From assembly GCF_013266755.1 (NCBI RefSeq), contig NZ_JABRWJ010000008.1, forward strand, positions 1 to 64,000: a DNA stretch of 64,000 nt, read 5' to 3'. The DNA is from Pseudaquabacterium terrae. GTDB lineage: Bacteria; Pseudomonadota; Gammaproteobacteria; Burkholderiales; Burkholderiaceae_C. The position numbers and the translations under genes are program-made. The notes beneath the pieces are model-generated. The model saw nothing but the letters and a program-made list of their open reading frames with translations, was not told where the DNA came from and ran no database searches. The first letter of the stretch is position 1, and each line of letters begins with the position of its first letter. Shown here one piece after another: positions 1 through 7,278 of the stretch.

Positions 1-414
1 CGCGCCGTCCATTTAGCTTCGTTCGCTGCGCTCACTGCGCACAGCGCCGGCGAGTCAGTCTACGAAGCTCGCTGCGCTCGCCGCCCCCGGGCTTCCGGTC
101 CTCACCGCCTCCCACGGCCCGCCGTGCCCGCACCCCGAGCCGCTCTCCTGCAATTGCGGTGGCGTGCGGTCCTTCGAATTCCTAGACGCTTTCCGCGGCC
201 CACCGTGCCTGCACTCCGACTTGCCCATCAGCGGTGGCGTGCGTCCTTCTGAAGTCCTCGGTGACTCGCAAAGGCGCGGGCGGGCAGGCCGCAGCGCGCG
301 TGGGAGGCGCCGGGCTTGAGCGGTTCGGGGGCGGCGAGCGAAGCGAGCTTCGTAGACTGACTCGCCGGCGCTGTGCGAAGCGAGCGCAGCGAGCGAAGCT
401 AAATGGACGGCGCG
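1..414. repeat. Imperfect 85-bp inverted repeat
   Basis: Positions 1-85 are the reverse complement of 330-414 with about four mismatches. The arms are built from GCGAGCGAAGCGAGC-like blocks and share the rare string CATTTAGCTTCG. No gene is convincing in this stretch; the reading frames across it are low-complexity translations of the repeat. The left arm starts at the window edge and may extend beyond it. Confidence 0.85.
114..258. repeat. Imperfect direct repeat, two units of about 70 bp
   Basis: Units at about 114-182 and 195-258 align as CGGCCCRCCGTGCCYGCAC, then a variable part, then GCGGTGGCGTGCG and TCCTTC. The GCGGTGGCGTGCG core also occurs on the minus strand near 19185, inside the second repeat locus of this window, so the two loci belong to one repeat family. 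Confidence 0.7.
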
Positions 415-500
415 CCCCCGAACCGCTCAAGCCCGGGAAGTCGGCCCCCCAGGGGCCGACCGCCGGATTCGCGCGCTGCGGCCTGCCCGCCCGTGCCTTT
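270..500. repeat. Nested inverted repeats (31 bp and 23 bp arms)
   Basis: 270-300 pairs with 470-500 with one mismatch, and 311-333 pairs perfectly with 413-435. Both surround the right arm of the 85-bp repeat. The structure could form large cruciforms or RNA hairpins. It looks like an intergenic repeat element, not a transposon: no transposase is present. Confidence 0.8.
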
Positions 501-540
501 GTCGCTCCATACGCCGCAAGCCAACGACGAACGCGCGCAC

Positions 541-557
541 CGAACGACCGCAACGGG
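541..557 (+). repeat. 17-bp repeat tag, copy 1
   Basis: The string CGAACGACCGCAACGGG is identical at 541-557 and 19318-19334. Both copies lie just to the right of a palindromic element, which links the two repeat loci. Confidence 0.7.
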
Positions 558-599
558 CCGTGAAACGACATTCGGGTCTGTTTCATTGAAGAGATGGAC

Positions 600-2741
600 T
601 CACCCGCGCAGCAGCGGCAGCGCGCGCAGCCGCCGCCCCGTCAGCCGCGCCCAGGCGTTGGCCACCGCTGGGGCGACCAGCGGCAGCGCGATCTCGCCGA
701 CGCCGCGCGGCTCGCCTTGGGTCGCGTCGATGAAGCGGCAGTCGATGTGCGGCGGCAGCTCGGGTAGCCGCGTGATGGTGTAGTCGGCCAGCGCGCGCTG
801 CACGGCGCGGCCGTCGACGAAGTCCAGCGCCTCCTGGCGGGCGATCGACCAGCCCATCAGTGCCGCGCCCTCGATCTGCGTGCGCGCCAGCTCGGGATTG
901 ACGATCAGCCCGGCGTCGACGACGAACTGCAGCCGTTCGATCCGTGGGTGGCCGGCCGCATCGCGCGTGACCAGCGCGCGCAGCGCGATGTGCGAGCTGC
1001 GCAGACCCATGTACGCATGGCCGGCGGCCGTTCCGGGCGCCGGCGTGTGATCGCCGAGCGCCTCGATCACCCGCCGCGCGCGCGGCTCGCGCAACATCGC
1101 CAGCCGGTAGGCCAGCGGATCGCGGCCGGCCAGCGCGGCCGCTTCGTCGACCAGCGTCTCGATGCCGAAGACATTGAAGCCGGCGCCGACGCCGCGCAGG
1201 AAGCCGCAGGCCACCGGCAGCGGGCGGTGGATCGACTCGATGCGCTGCTGCGGGATGTCGTAGGCGTGCTCGGAGCCGTCGACGAGGGTCTGGTCGAAGC
1301 CTTCCTTCTGAAAGCGCTCGGGGAACATGCGGGCGGTGGTGGCGCTGCCGACGGTGCGGTGCAGCCAGCGCGTGATGCGGCCCTGGTCGTCGAGATCGGC
1401 CTCCAGCTGCTGTGCGGCGATCGTGCGCACCTGGCCGTGGGCCACGTCGTCGCCGACGAACTGCAGCACCTGCACGGGGGCCTTCAGCTGCAGCGCGAGC
1501 CAGGCGGCCGCGCCGGCGGCGTCGTTGTCGACACGCCGGCCGAAGGCGCCGCCGACCAGCGTCGACTGCACCGCGAAGACCGGCGGCGGGCGCTTCGCGG
1601 TCTGCGCCGCACGGCGCATGTCGAGACTCGGCGCCTGGGTCGACGCGACGATGTCCGCGCCCTGGTTCAACCAGGCCGGCGTCGCCTGGGCGTTGATCGG
1701 CTCCAGCGCCGCGTGCGTGACATGGCGGCTCAGGATCAGCGACTGCAGGCGCCGCGCGGGGGCCGGCGGCGCGTGCCCGGCCGCGCCGGTCTGGCGCACG
1801 ACGTGCGCGTCCGGCGCGCCCTGGCGGGCGATGTCGGCGAAGCGCTGCAGCGCCCGTTCGCTGTCGTAGAGCTCGGCCGGCGGGCTCCAGCGGGCTTGCA
1901 GCGCCGCGCGCCCCTGCAGTGCCGACCAGGTGTCGCGGGCAACCACCGCGATCGGTGCCGATTCACCCGGCAGCGGCAGCACGTTGACGACGCCGGGCAG
2001 CGCGCGGGCCGCGGCGTCACCGGGCTCGAGCAGCTTCGCGCCGAGCCGCTCGGGCGGCAGCAGCACGGCGACCAGCGCGCCCTCGCTGCGCGCATCGACG
2101 CCATAGACCGCGCGGCCGGCGAGCTTGTCGACGAGGTCGATCCGCGGCAGCGCCTGGCCCACCAGGCGTGAGGGCGCCGGCGCCGGCTTCGGCAGGTTGG
2201 CCAGCAGCCCCGGCAGCTCGGCTTGTGGGGCGAGGTCGGCATAGGCGATGCGGCGGCCGTCGCGGTGCAGCAGCTGGCCGGCCTCGGTGTGCACGGCGTC
2301 GGCGGCGCATTGCCAGCGTTGCATCGCATTCCAGATCAGCACCGCGCGCGCCTGCGCGCCGGCTTCGCGCAGCACGGGCCAGAAGGCGCGCGTCGACGCG
2401 CTGTCGGCGGTGACCAGGCGCATGCCGAAGTGCGGGCTGCCGTAGTCGTCGCCATACGGCGCCGGCTCGACGCGGATGCGGCGCCAGTCGGCATCCAGCG
2501 CATCGGCCAGCACCTGCGCCAGCGCGGTCGAGCTGCCCTGGCCCATCTCGATCGCCGGGTTGACCAGCGTGATGGCGCCGTCGGCCTCGAAGCGCACGAG
2601 GGCATTGATGCGGCGCGGCGGCGCGCCCGCCGCGCCGGCGCCGCCGAGCCCGCCGAGGCCGAACAGCACCGCGGCGCTGCCGGCGGCGCCGCTGACCAGC
2701 AGCGCGCGGCGGCTGAGCTTGATCGCCTCGTGCGAGGTCAT
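600..2741 (-). CDS. Molybdopterin-binding subunit of an IorB-type xanthine dehydrogenase family oxidoreductase
   Basis: Large catalytic subunit (713 aa) of a molybdenum hydroxylase, probably acting on an aldehyde or N-heteroaromatic substrate in the periplasm. The N-terminus has a twin-arginine motif (SRRALL) followed by a hydrophobic alanine/glycine stretch. A GQGSSTALAQVLADAL segment near residue 70 is typical of the isoquinoline 1-oxidoreductase beta (IorB) subfamily, as is its shortness compared with true xanthine dehydrogenases. The ATG at 2741 overlaps the stop of the iron-sulfur subunit gene by ATGA, so the two are translationally coupled. The substrate cannot be told from sequence. 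It may equally be annotated as an aldehyde dehydrogenase large subunit. Confidence 0.88.
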   Translation of the reverse strand: MTSHEAIKLSRRALLVSGAAGSAAVLFGLGGLGGAGAAGAPPRRINALVRFEADGAITLVNPAIEMGQGSSTALAQVLADALDADWRRIRVEPAPYGDDYGSPHFGMRLVTADSASTRAFWPVLREAGAQARAVLIWNAMQRWQCAADAVHTEAGQLLHRDGRRIAYADLAPQAELPGLLANLPKPAPAPSRLVGQALPRIDLVDKLAGRAVYGVDARSEGALVAVLLPPERLGAKLLEPGDAAARALPGVVNVLPLPGESAPIAVVARDTWSALQGRAALQARWSPPAELYDSERALQRFADIARQGAPDAHVVRQTGAAGHAPPAPARRLQSLILSRHVTHAALEPINAQATPAWLNQGADIVASTQAPSLDMRRAAQTAKRPPPVFAVQSTLVGGAFGRRVDNDAAGAAAWLALQLKAPVQVLQFVGDDVAHGQVRTIAAQQLEADLDDQGRITRWLHRTVGSATTARMFPERFQKEGFDQTLVDGSEHAYDIPQQRIESIHRPLPVACGFLRGVGAGFNVFGIETLVDEAAALAGRDPLAYRLAMLREPRARRVIEALGDHTPAPGTAAGHAYMGLRSSHIALRALVTRDAAGHPRIERLQFVVDAGLIVNPELARTQIEGAALMGWSIARQEALDFVDGRAVQRALADYTITRLPELPPHIDCRFIDATQGEPRGVGEIALPLVAPAVANAWARLTGRRLRALPLLRG

Positions 2742-3214
2742 GCAGCACTCCCGCGCGGCGCGGCGAGCGCCGACTGCACCGCCTTCACCACCCGCGGCCC
2801 GGTGCCGCAGCGGCACAGGTGACCGGCCAGCGCCGCTTCGATCGCCTCGGCCGACGGCGCTGCCGGCGCGCTCAGCAGCGCCGCGCAGGTCATCGCCTGG
2901 CCGGGTTGGCAATAGCCGCATTGCAGCGCCTGGTGCTTTGTCCAGCCGGCTTCGAGGCGCGCGCGCAGGGGTTCCGCCAGGCCTTCGATCGTGATCACCG
3001 CGCGGCCGGCGACTGCCGCCAGCGGCAGCTGGCAGGCGCGGGCTGGCGCGCCGTCCAGGTGCACGGTGCAGGCGCCGCAGACCCCCTGCAGGCAGCCGGG
3101 CTTGGTGCCCTTCAACTGCAGCCGATCGCGCAGCGCCCACAGCAGCGGCATCTGCGGGTCGGCCTGCAGCTGCACCGGGCGACGGTTGAGCTCGAAGCGG
3201 ATCTCGGTGGTCAT
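2738..3214 (-). CDS. (2Fe-2S)-binding subunit of the molybdenum oxidoreductase (IorA-type)
   Basis: Small electron-transfer subunit of 158 aa, the usual length for this family. The N-terminal plant-type ferredoxin cluster is formed by the CLQGVCGACTVHLDG segment. The second cluster comes from CGYCQPGQAM and HLCRCGT. There is no signal peptide, so it probably leaves the cell as a passenger of the twin-arginine partner encoded just downstream. An in-frame upstream extension to 3322 is rejected because its arginine-rich residues do not resemble the family; MTTEIRFELN is the normal start. It forms an operon with the gene at 600-2741 (4-nt overlap) and sits 13 nt after the gene at 3228-4166. Confidence 0.92.
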   Translation of the reverse strand: MTTEIRFELNRRPVQLQADPQMPLLWALRDRLQLKGTKPGCLQGVCGACTVHLDGAPARACQLPLAAVAGRAVITIEGLAEPLRARLEAGWTKHQALQCGYCQPGQAMTCAALLSAPAAPSAEAIEAALAGHLCRCGTGPRVVKAVQSALAAPRGSAA

Positions 3215-3227
3215 CGCCGCGCTCCGT

Positions 3228-4166
3228 TCACTTCGCCGCCAGCGCGGGTGCCGTGGCGGGGTAACGCTCGGCGACATCGAAATCCACCGCCAGCGTCTTC
3301 GCCCGCACCTGCTCGAAGTCACCCTCGGGCAGCTGCCAGATCACGTTCATCGTCGTCGGCACGCGCAAGGGGCCGAAGGCCTGGTAGTCGCCGCGGTTCA
3401 TCACCCAGCGCGCGCCGACCCAGCGCTCGGGCACCTCGCCGGCGAAGCGCAGCTTGCGGTGATCGCTCTCGCAGCGGGTCAGCGCACCGTCGGCGGCGAA
3501 GCTGCAGACCATGCTGGCGGCCAGCGCGCCGTCCTTCACGTGGGCGCGGGCGCGCTGCTCGTCGACCGCTTCCCAGCGCAGGTGGCGCCCGGGCAGCAGC
3601 ATCGTCGGCGACTGCGTGGCTTCGGCGAAGAAGCGGATCATGTAGGTGCGGTTGATGTCGTCGTGGCGCTCGTCGACCATCACGCGGCCGTCGTTGCGCA
3701 CCGCCCAGATGTGCGTGTCGCCGCGGGCGTAGAGGTCGCGCACGTCGATCGAGATGTCCGGGCCCTGCTGCCACACGCTGTCCCACACGTAGCCCAGGCC
3801 CTCGGCCGACAGCGCCATGTACTGCTCGCCGCGCGTCGTCATCCACGGCGTGGCCCGGGTGACGCCCTTCGCGCTGCCCAGCAGCGGCAGCCGCACCTCG
3901 CCTTCGAAGCGAAAGCGCGCGAAGCGGGCGGCCGGGGCACGGTCGGCGCCGGTGTAGGCGAGGTAGCGCCGCACCGGCGCCGGCAGGTCCTGCAACGCAC
4001 GCGTGTCCACCGCCGGGGCGGCGCGCGCGACCTGGACCAGGTCGTCGATCTCGCGGTCGATGCGCTCGCGCATCGCCGGCTGGCCGGCACCGGCCAGCGC
4101 CGCGGCGGCGGCTGTCGACGTCAACATCAGGCAGAAGGTGGAGCGCAGGGCAGGGTGCAGCGTCAT
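3228..4166 (-). CDS. DUF6544-like secreted protein of the oxidoreductase operon
   Basis: A 312-aa protein with a hydrophobic N-terminal segment (residues about 8-26) that is probably a signal peptide or anchor. The body contains LPAPVRRYLAYTG and RFEGEVRLP, and later YMIRFFAEATQSPTMLLPGR, a pattern I associate with a family of uncharacterised proteins (DUF6544/DUF6920 type). No catalytic motif is evident. It is the first gene of a three-gene minus-strand operon with the two molybdenum oxidoreductase subunits. It starts 31 nt from the palindromic operators shared with the divergent TetR gene, so TetR repression is likely. A role in processing the substrate or maturing the enzyme is only a guess. 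Confidence 0.75.
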   Translation of the reverse strand: MTLHPALRSTFCLMLTSTAAAAALAGAGQPAMRERIDREIDDLVQVARAAPAVDTRALQDLPAPVRRYLAYTGADRAPAARFARFRFEGEVRLPLLGSAKGVTRATPWMTTRGEQYMALSAEGLGYVWDSVWQQGPDISIDVRDLYARGDTHIWAVRNDGRVMVDERHDDINRTYMIRFFAEATQSPTMLLPGRHLRWEAVDEQRARAHVKDGALAASMVCSFAADGALTRCESDHRKLRFAGEVPERWVGARWVMNRGDYQAFGPLRVPTTMNVIWQLPEGDFEQVRAKTLAVDFDVAERYPATAPALAAK

Positions 4167-4196
4167 GAGGGGTCTCGCGGTGGGTGAAGGGCATTC

Positions 4197-4242
4197 AGTA
4201 CCGATCGGTACTTGGGGAATGAGTCTAGTACCATGCGGTACT
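4197..4242. promoter_or_regulatory. Twin palindromic operators for the divergent TetR regulator
   Basis: AGTACCGATCGGTACT at 4197-4212 is a perfect 16-bp palindrome. AGTACCATGCGGTACT at 4227-4242 has the same outer arms. Their starts are 30 bp apart, about three helical turns, so two dimers would bind on the same face. They lie between the start codons at 4166 (minus) and 4280 (plus), where a TetR protein would repress both directions. Confidence 0.8.
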
Positions 4243-4279
4243 GGCGCAGCGTGTCGCTGCGTCTCGTTTTGTTTCGCTG

Positions 4280-4927
4280 ATGCCCCTCAAGACCCAAGCC
4301 GCGCCGCCCGACGCGGGGCCGACCGCCGACGACGCCACGTCAGCGCGGCGCGATCAAATCCTCGACGCCGCGCTGGCGCTGATGGAGGAGCACGGCTACC
4401 GCGACACGACCATGCTGCAGATCGCGACACGCGCGCGGGCGTCGAAGAACACGCTCTACCAGCACTTCCCGACCAAGCAGGCGCTGTTCGCTGCGCTGGT
4501 GGCGCGCGCGGCGGCGGCGATGAATGCCGACATCGTCGCGGCGCTCGATGGCAACGCGCCGCTGGAGCCCACGCTGTGCCGCTTCGGCACGCACCTGCTG
4601 ACGCTGCTGACCGGCGCGCAGTCGCTGGCGATCAACCGCGCGGCGATCGCCGAAGCGCGTTTCGCGCCCGAGTTGGCCCAAGCGCTGGCGGCCAACGGCC
4701 GCGAGAACACGGCGCCGCTGGTGCAGCGCTACTTCGCCCGGCAGATCGCCGCGGGCCGGATGCGCGCGGTCGATGGCGCCGACGCGATCGAGAGCTTCAT
4801 CGGCCTGCTGATCGGCGACCTGCAGGTGCGGCTGCTCTGGGGCATCGCGCAGCCGCCCGATCAAGCGGCCATCCGCCGCCGCGCGCAGCGGGCGGCGGAA
4901 CGCTTCGTCGTGTTGTTTGGCGCCTAG
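4280..4927 (+). CDS. TetR/AcrR family transcriptional repressor
   Basis: A 215-aa regulator. The N-terminal helix-turn-helix covers about residues 24-70, with a recognition part reading KNTLYQHFPTKQALFAALV. The C-terminal part is all-helical and resembles the TetR C-terminal domains that sense hydrophobic ligands. It is transcribed away from the DUF6544/IorAB operon, and the two palindromes in the gap are its obvious targets. It probably represses the oxidoreductase operon and itself until an inducer, perhaps the substrate, binds. The ATG at 4280 places the DNA-binding domain normally, after a flexible N-terminus of about 20 residues. Confidence 0.92.
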   Translation: MPLKTQAAPPDAGPTADDATSARRDQILDAALALMEEHGYRDTTMLQIATRARASKNTLYQHFPTKQALFAALVARAAAAMNADIVAALDGNAPLEPTLCRFGTHLLTLLTGAQSLAINRAAIAEARFAPELAQALAANGRENTAPLVQRYFARQIAAGRMRAVDGADAIESFIGLLIGDLQVRLLWGIAQPPDQAAIRRRAQRAAERFVVLFGA

Positions 4928-4962
4928 GGCCACCCCGACCGCAGCCACGCCCGAGCGTGGCC

Positions 4963-4975
4963 TTGCGCACAGACG
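4963..4975 (+). promoter_or_regulatory. Conserved upstream motif YTGCGYACAGACG, copy 1
   Basis: TTGCGCACAGACG lies 59 bp before the start at 5022. A near-identical element (CTGCGTACAGACG) lies 60 bp before the paralogous gene at 14495. The same position and sequence at two paralogues suggest a promoter element or regulator site. Confidence 0.5.
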
Positions 4976-5021
4976 GGGGCGGCCAGCGGGTGCAGATTGT
5001 TCGGACAACCAGGAGGTCGCC

Positions 5022-5435
5022 ATGACCAGGAAGCACCGCACCACGCCCAGCGAGCGCTCGTACGCCGCCGCCGAGGACAGGTTCACTTCCCTGGGTGGCC
5101 GCCCTTCGTCCGCGCGGCCCGAGCTCGCGATGGCGGAGTTCGGCATCGGCTACGACGGCCTGCAGTACGAGTACCACGGCTACCGCTACGACCGGCTCGA
5201 GGAGGCCGTCGCCTACGCCGGCCTGGTCCGGTCGCGGCCGACCCAGCTCGATGCCGGCGGCCCGTTCCGCCAGATCAGGACCCTGGCCGTGCCGACCGAC
5301 GCCCAACGCGCGCTGATGGCAACGCTGGGCATCGAATTCGCCGACGGCGCATTCCGGTTCGCGGGCTTTCGCTATGAAAGCCTGGCCGATGCCGTGAACT
5401 ACGCGAAATTGACGCGCTCCTTTCAGACGCTATGA
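5022..5435 (+). CDS. Conserved small protein of unknown function, paralogue A
   Basis: A 137-aa soluble protein with a strong ribosome site (AGGAGG at 5011-5016). It has two similar halves. The first has YEYHGYRYDRLEEAVAYAGL, and the second has FRFAGFRYESLADAVNYAKL. These repeated G[YF]RY-(D/E)-L-A-A-YA units suggest an internal duplication. I do not recognise a named family. A clear paralogue at 14495-14923 has the same two-unit layout (RYRYHGYQYDRFADAVAYA and YRFEEFRYDRMADAVSYAKL), the same upstream motif at the same distance, and also neighbours a Crp/Fnr gene. A regulatory or stress role under Crp/Fnr control is a hypothesis. It overlaps the convergent gene at 5430 by 6 nt. Confidence 0.8.
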   Translation: MTRKHRTTPSERSYAAAEDRFTSLGGRPSSARPELAMAEFGIGYDGLQYEYHGYRYDRLEEAVAYAGLVRSRPTQLDAGGPFRQIRTLAVPTDAQRALMATLGIEFADGAFRFAGFRYESLADAVNYAKLTRSFQTL

Positions 5436-5741
5436 CGATGGCTGCCGCCATCCCGCCTGCGTGTCGACGAACGCGGGCGGCGCACCGGCGGCCGCGTCGG
5501 CATGGCGCCTGCGTCCCGCGGCGCGCGCGTCACGCAGCGGACGCCAGAAGAAGTCGTAGACCGCCAGGCCAAGGCCCAGCGCGGCGGGCACGGCCATGCC
5601 CGCCACCAGCGGATCGGCGGCGTCCAGGCTGTACAGCAGCGCGGTGAGGCCGGCCCCGGCCAGCGTCCAGGCCGCCGGACCGGGGCCCGGTGGGTCGTCG
5701 CCGCTGCTCGCGCGGGTGACGTCGAGGTCTGGCATGTGCAT
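5430..5741 (-). CDS. Small inner-membrane protein, unknown function
   Basis: A 103-aa product starting MHMPDLD. It has two hydrophobic segments at about residues 25-42 and 48-67, followed by FFWRPLRDARA and a charged tail. This is a common layout for small two-helix inner-membrane proteins; no family is recognised. An in-frame start at 5789 would add 16 charged residues and run across the palindrome at 5775-5790, so the start at 5741 is preferred. It is divergent from the Crp/Fnr gene at 5828, and the palindrome between them may control both. Confidence 0.55.
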   Translation of the reverse strand: MHMPDLDVTRASSGDDPPGPGPAAWTLAGAGLTALLYSLDAADPLVAGMAVPAALGLGLAVYDFFWRPLRDARAAGRRRHADAAAGAPPAFVDTQAGWRQPSS

Positions 5742-5774
5742 GGCTCGAGGGTGCTGCGCCCGCGGGTCGGCGTC

Positions 5775-5790
5775 TGTGCGCTTGCGCACA
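5775..5790. promoter_or_regulatory. 16-bp palindrome (7-2-7), candidate Crp/Fnr-type operator
   Basis: TGTGCGC-TT-GCGCACA is a perfect palindrome between the divergent genes at 5741 and 5828. It has the same geometry and the same central CGC-TT-GCG as the palindrome at 11902-11917. Confidence 0.55.
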
Positions 5791-5827
5791 AGCAGGGTGC
5801 TGCGTGCGCTGCCGCACCAAAGGCGCG

Positions 5828-6571
5828 ATGCCGCTGCCTATACTGGCCACCATGGACTCCGGCCCCGATCCGCGCGGAAACCAGCTGCTCGCCGCGCTGC
5901 CGGCGGCCGAGTGGGGCCGCTGGCTGCCGTCGCTGGAAGCGGTCGACATGCCGCTGGGCAAGGTGCTGTACGAATCCGGCATGGCGATGACCCACGTGTA
6001 CTTCCCGACCACGTCCATCGTGTCGCTGCTGTACGTGATGGAGGATGGCGCGTCGGCCGAGATCGCCGTGGTCGGCAACGAGGGCCTCGTCGGCATCGCG
6101 TTGTTCATGGGCGGCGAAACCACGCCCAGCCGCTCGGTCGTGCAAAGTGCGGGCAAGGGCTTTCGCATGCCCGGCCACCTGCTCAAGGCGGAATTCAACC
6201 GCTCCGGTCCGGTGCTGCACCTGCTGCTGCGCTACACGCAGGCGCTGATCACGCAGATGGCGCAGACGGCGGTGTGCAACCGGCACCACTCGCTGGACCA
6301 GCAGCTGTGCCGCTGGCTGCTGCTGAGCCTGGATCGCCTGGACGCCACCGAGCTGGTGATGACGCAGGAGCTGATCGCCAACATGCTCGGCGTGCGCCGC
6401 GAAGGCGTGACCGAGGCCGCCTCGAACCTGCAGCGCGCCGGGCTGATCCACTACCGGCGCGGCCACATCACGGTGCTGGATCGGCCGGGCCTCGAGCAGC
6501 GCACCTGCGAGTGCTATGCGGTGGTCAAGAAGGAATACGACCGCCTGCTGCCGTTGCAGCCGGCCGCCTAG
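5828..6571 (+). CDS. Crp/Fnr family transcriptional regulator 1
   Basis: A regulator of up to 247 aa. An N-terminal cyclic-nucleotide-binding-like beta-barrel contains VLYESGMAMTHVYFPTTSIVSLLYV and AEIAVVGNEGLVGIALFMGG. A C-terminal winged helix holds ELIANMLGVRREGVTEAASNL as the recognition region. There is no Fnr-type cysteine cluster and no conserved cAMP-binding arginine set that I can see. This matches the large Burkholderiales subgroup with LxYE-G-x-HVYFPT barrels whose signal is unknown. The start at 5828 has a weak AAAGG site; an ATG at 5852 is possible, with a TATACT sequence 7 nt before it. It is homologous to the regulator at 13666-14358. Confidence 0.88.
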   Translation: MPLPILATMDSGPDPRGNQLLAALPAAEWGRWLPSLEAVDMPLGKVLYESGMAMTHVYFPTTSIVSLLYVMEDGASAEIAVVGNEGLVGIALFMGGETTPSRSVVQSAGKGFRMPGHLLKAEFNRSGPVLHLLLRYTQALITQMAQTAVCNRHHSLDQQLCRWLLLSLDRLDATELVMTQELIANMLGVRREGVTEAASNLQRAGLIHYRRGHITVLDRPGLEQRTCECYAVVKKEYDRLLPLQPAA

Positions 6572-6734
6572 CGGTCAGCGGCGCCGCGAATGCCGTCGAC
6601 CTATGTGCACCAGCGGACAGACGGCGCGCGCTCCCGCCCCTACCGTGCTGCACCGGAACCCGCCAGGGGTGCACTGTCTGCACGCCTGCACGGTCCGCAG
6701 TGAGCGCACTCTCGCGCTCCGTGAAAGGTTGGAC

Positions 6735-7085
6735 ATGAACATTCCCATCGAAACCAAGCCCGCCCTGTGGGGCGTGGTGGGTGGAGCGGTCGCACTGGCG
6801 ATCATCGGATTCAGCTGGGGCGGCTGGACCACCGGCGGCAAGGCCGAGGCGGCGGCGCAGATGCGCGCCAACGATGCGGTCGTCGGCGCGCTCGCGCCGC
6901 TGTGCGTCGACAAGTTCCAGCGCGCGAATGACGCGTCGGCGAATCTCGCCACGCTGAAGAAGACCGACAGCTGGTCGCAGGGCGAATTCGTCGAGAAGGG
7001 CGGCTGGGCGGCGATGCCGGGCACCGGCACGCCCGAGCGCGTGACGGCCGTGGCCAAGGCCTGCGCCGTGCTGCTCGCCGGCTAA
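6735..7085 (+). CDS. Membrane-anchored conserved hypothetical protein
   Basis: A 116-aa protein starting MNIPIETKPALWG. One transmembrane helix (about residues 10-30, ending GGWTTGG) is followed by a hydrophilic domain probably facing the periplasm. That domain holds MRANDAVVGALAPLCVDKF and KAEAAA segments. The type is widespread in Betaproteobacteria and Alphaproteobacteria as a protein of unknown function. There is no operon partner: 44 nt separate it from the next small gene. About 120 bp upstream lies GCGGACAGACGG, a weaker version of the motif upstream of 5022 and 14495. Confidence 0.75.
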   Translation: MNIPIETKPALWGVVGGAVALAIIGFSWGGWTTGGKAEAAAQMRANDAVVGALAPLCVDKFQRANDASANLATLKKTDSWSQGEFVEKGGWAAMPGTGTPERVTAVAKACAVLLAG

Positions 7086-7131
7086 CTTATGATCTGAGCG
7101 TCCAACCAACATTCCCGTCAAGGAGGGTGTC

Positions 7132-7263
7132 ATGTCCAAGGGTCAACGAGGCAACAAGGAAGCGAAAAAACCGAAGAAGGCGCCGGTCGACAAGCCGCTG
7201 GCGCCTCCGGGCGAAATGGCACCGCTGGCGGTGGCGCCGCGGCCCCGGTTCCTGAAGAAGTAG
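7132..7263 (+). CDS. Very small basic, lysine/proline-rich protein
   Basis: A 43-aa product beginning MSKGQRGNKEAKKPKK and ending PRPRFLKK. An AAGGAGG ribosome site at 7120-7126 is almost perfect and well spaced. The N-terminal MSKGQRGNKEAKKPK string is one I associate with short hypothetical proteins in many Proteobacteria. The strong basic charge suggests contact with nucleic acid or ribosomes, but no function is known. Confidence 0.7.
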   Translation: MSKGQRGNKEAKKPKKAPVDKPLAPPGEMAPLAVAPRPRFLKK

Positions 7264-7278
7264 CGCCGCGCCACGCTC

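Noticed and set aside
1-600. Insertion sequence at the left edge
   Set aside because: The inverted repeats do not flank any transposase-like frame and no target-site duplication is evident.
948-2171. Plus-strand frame of 407 codons opposite the molybdopterin subunit
   Set aside because: The product is low-complexity, rich in R, A, G and D, and antisense to a strongly conserved gene.
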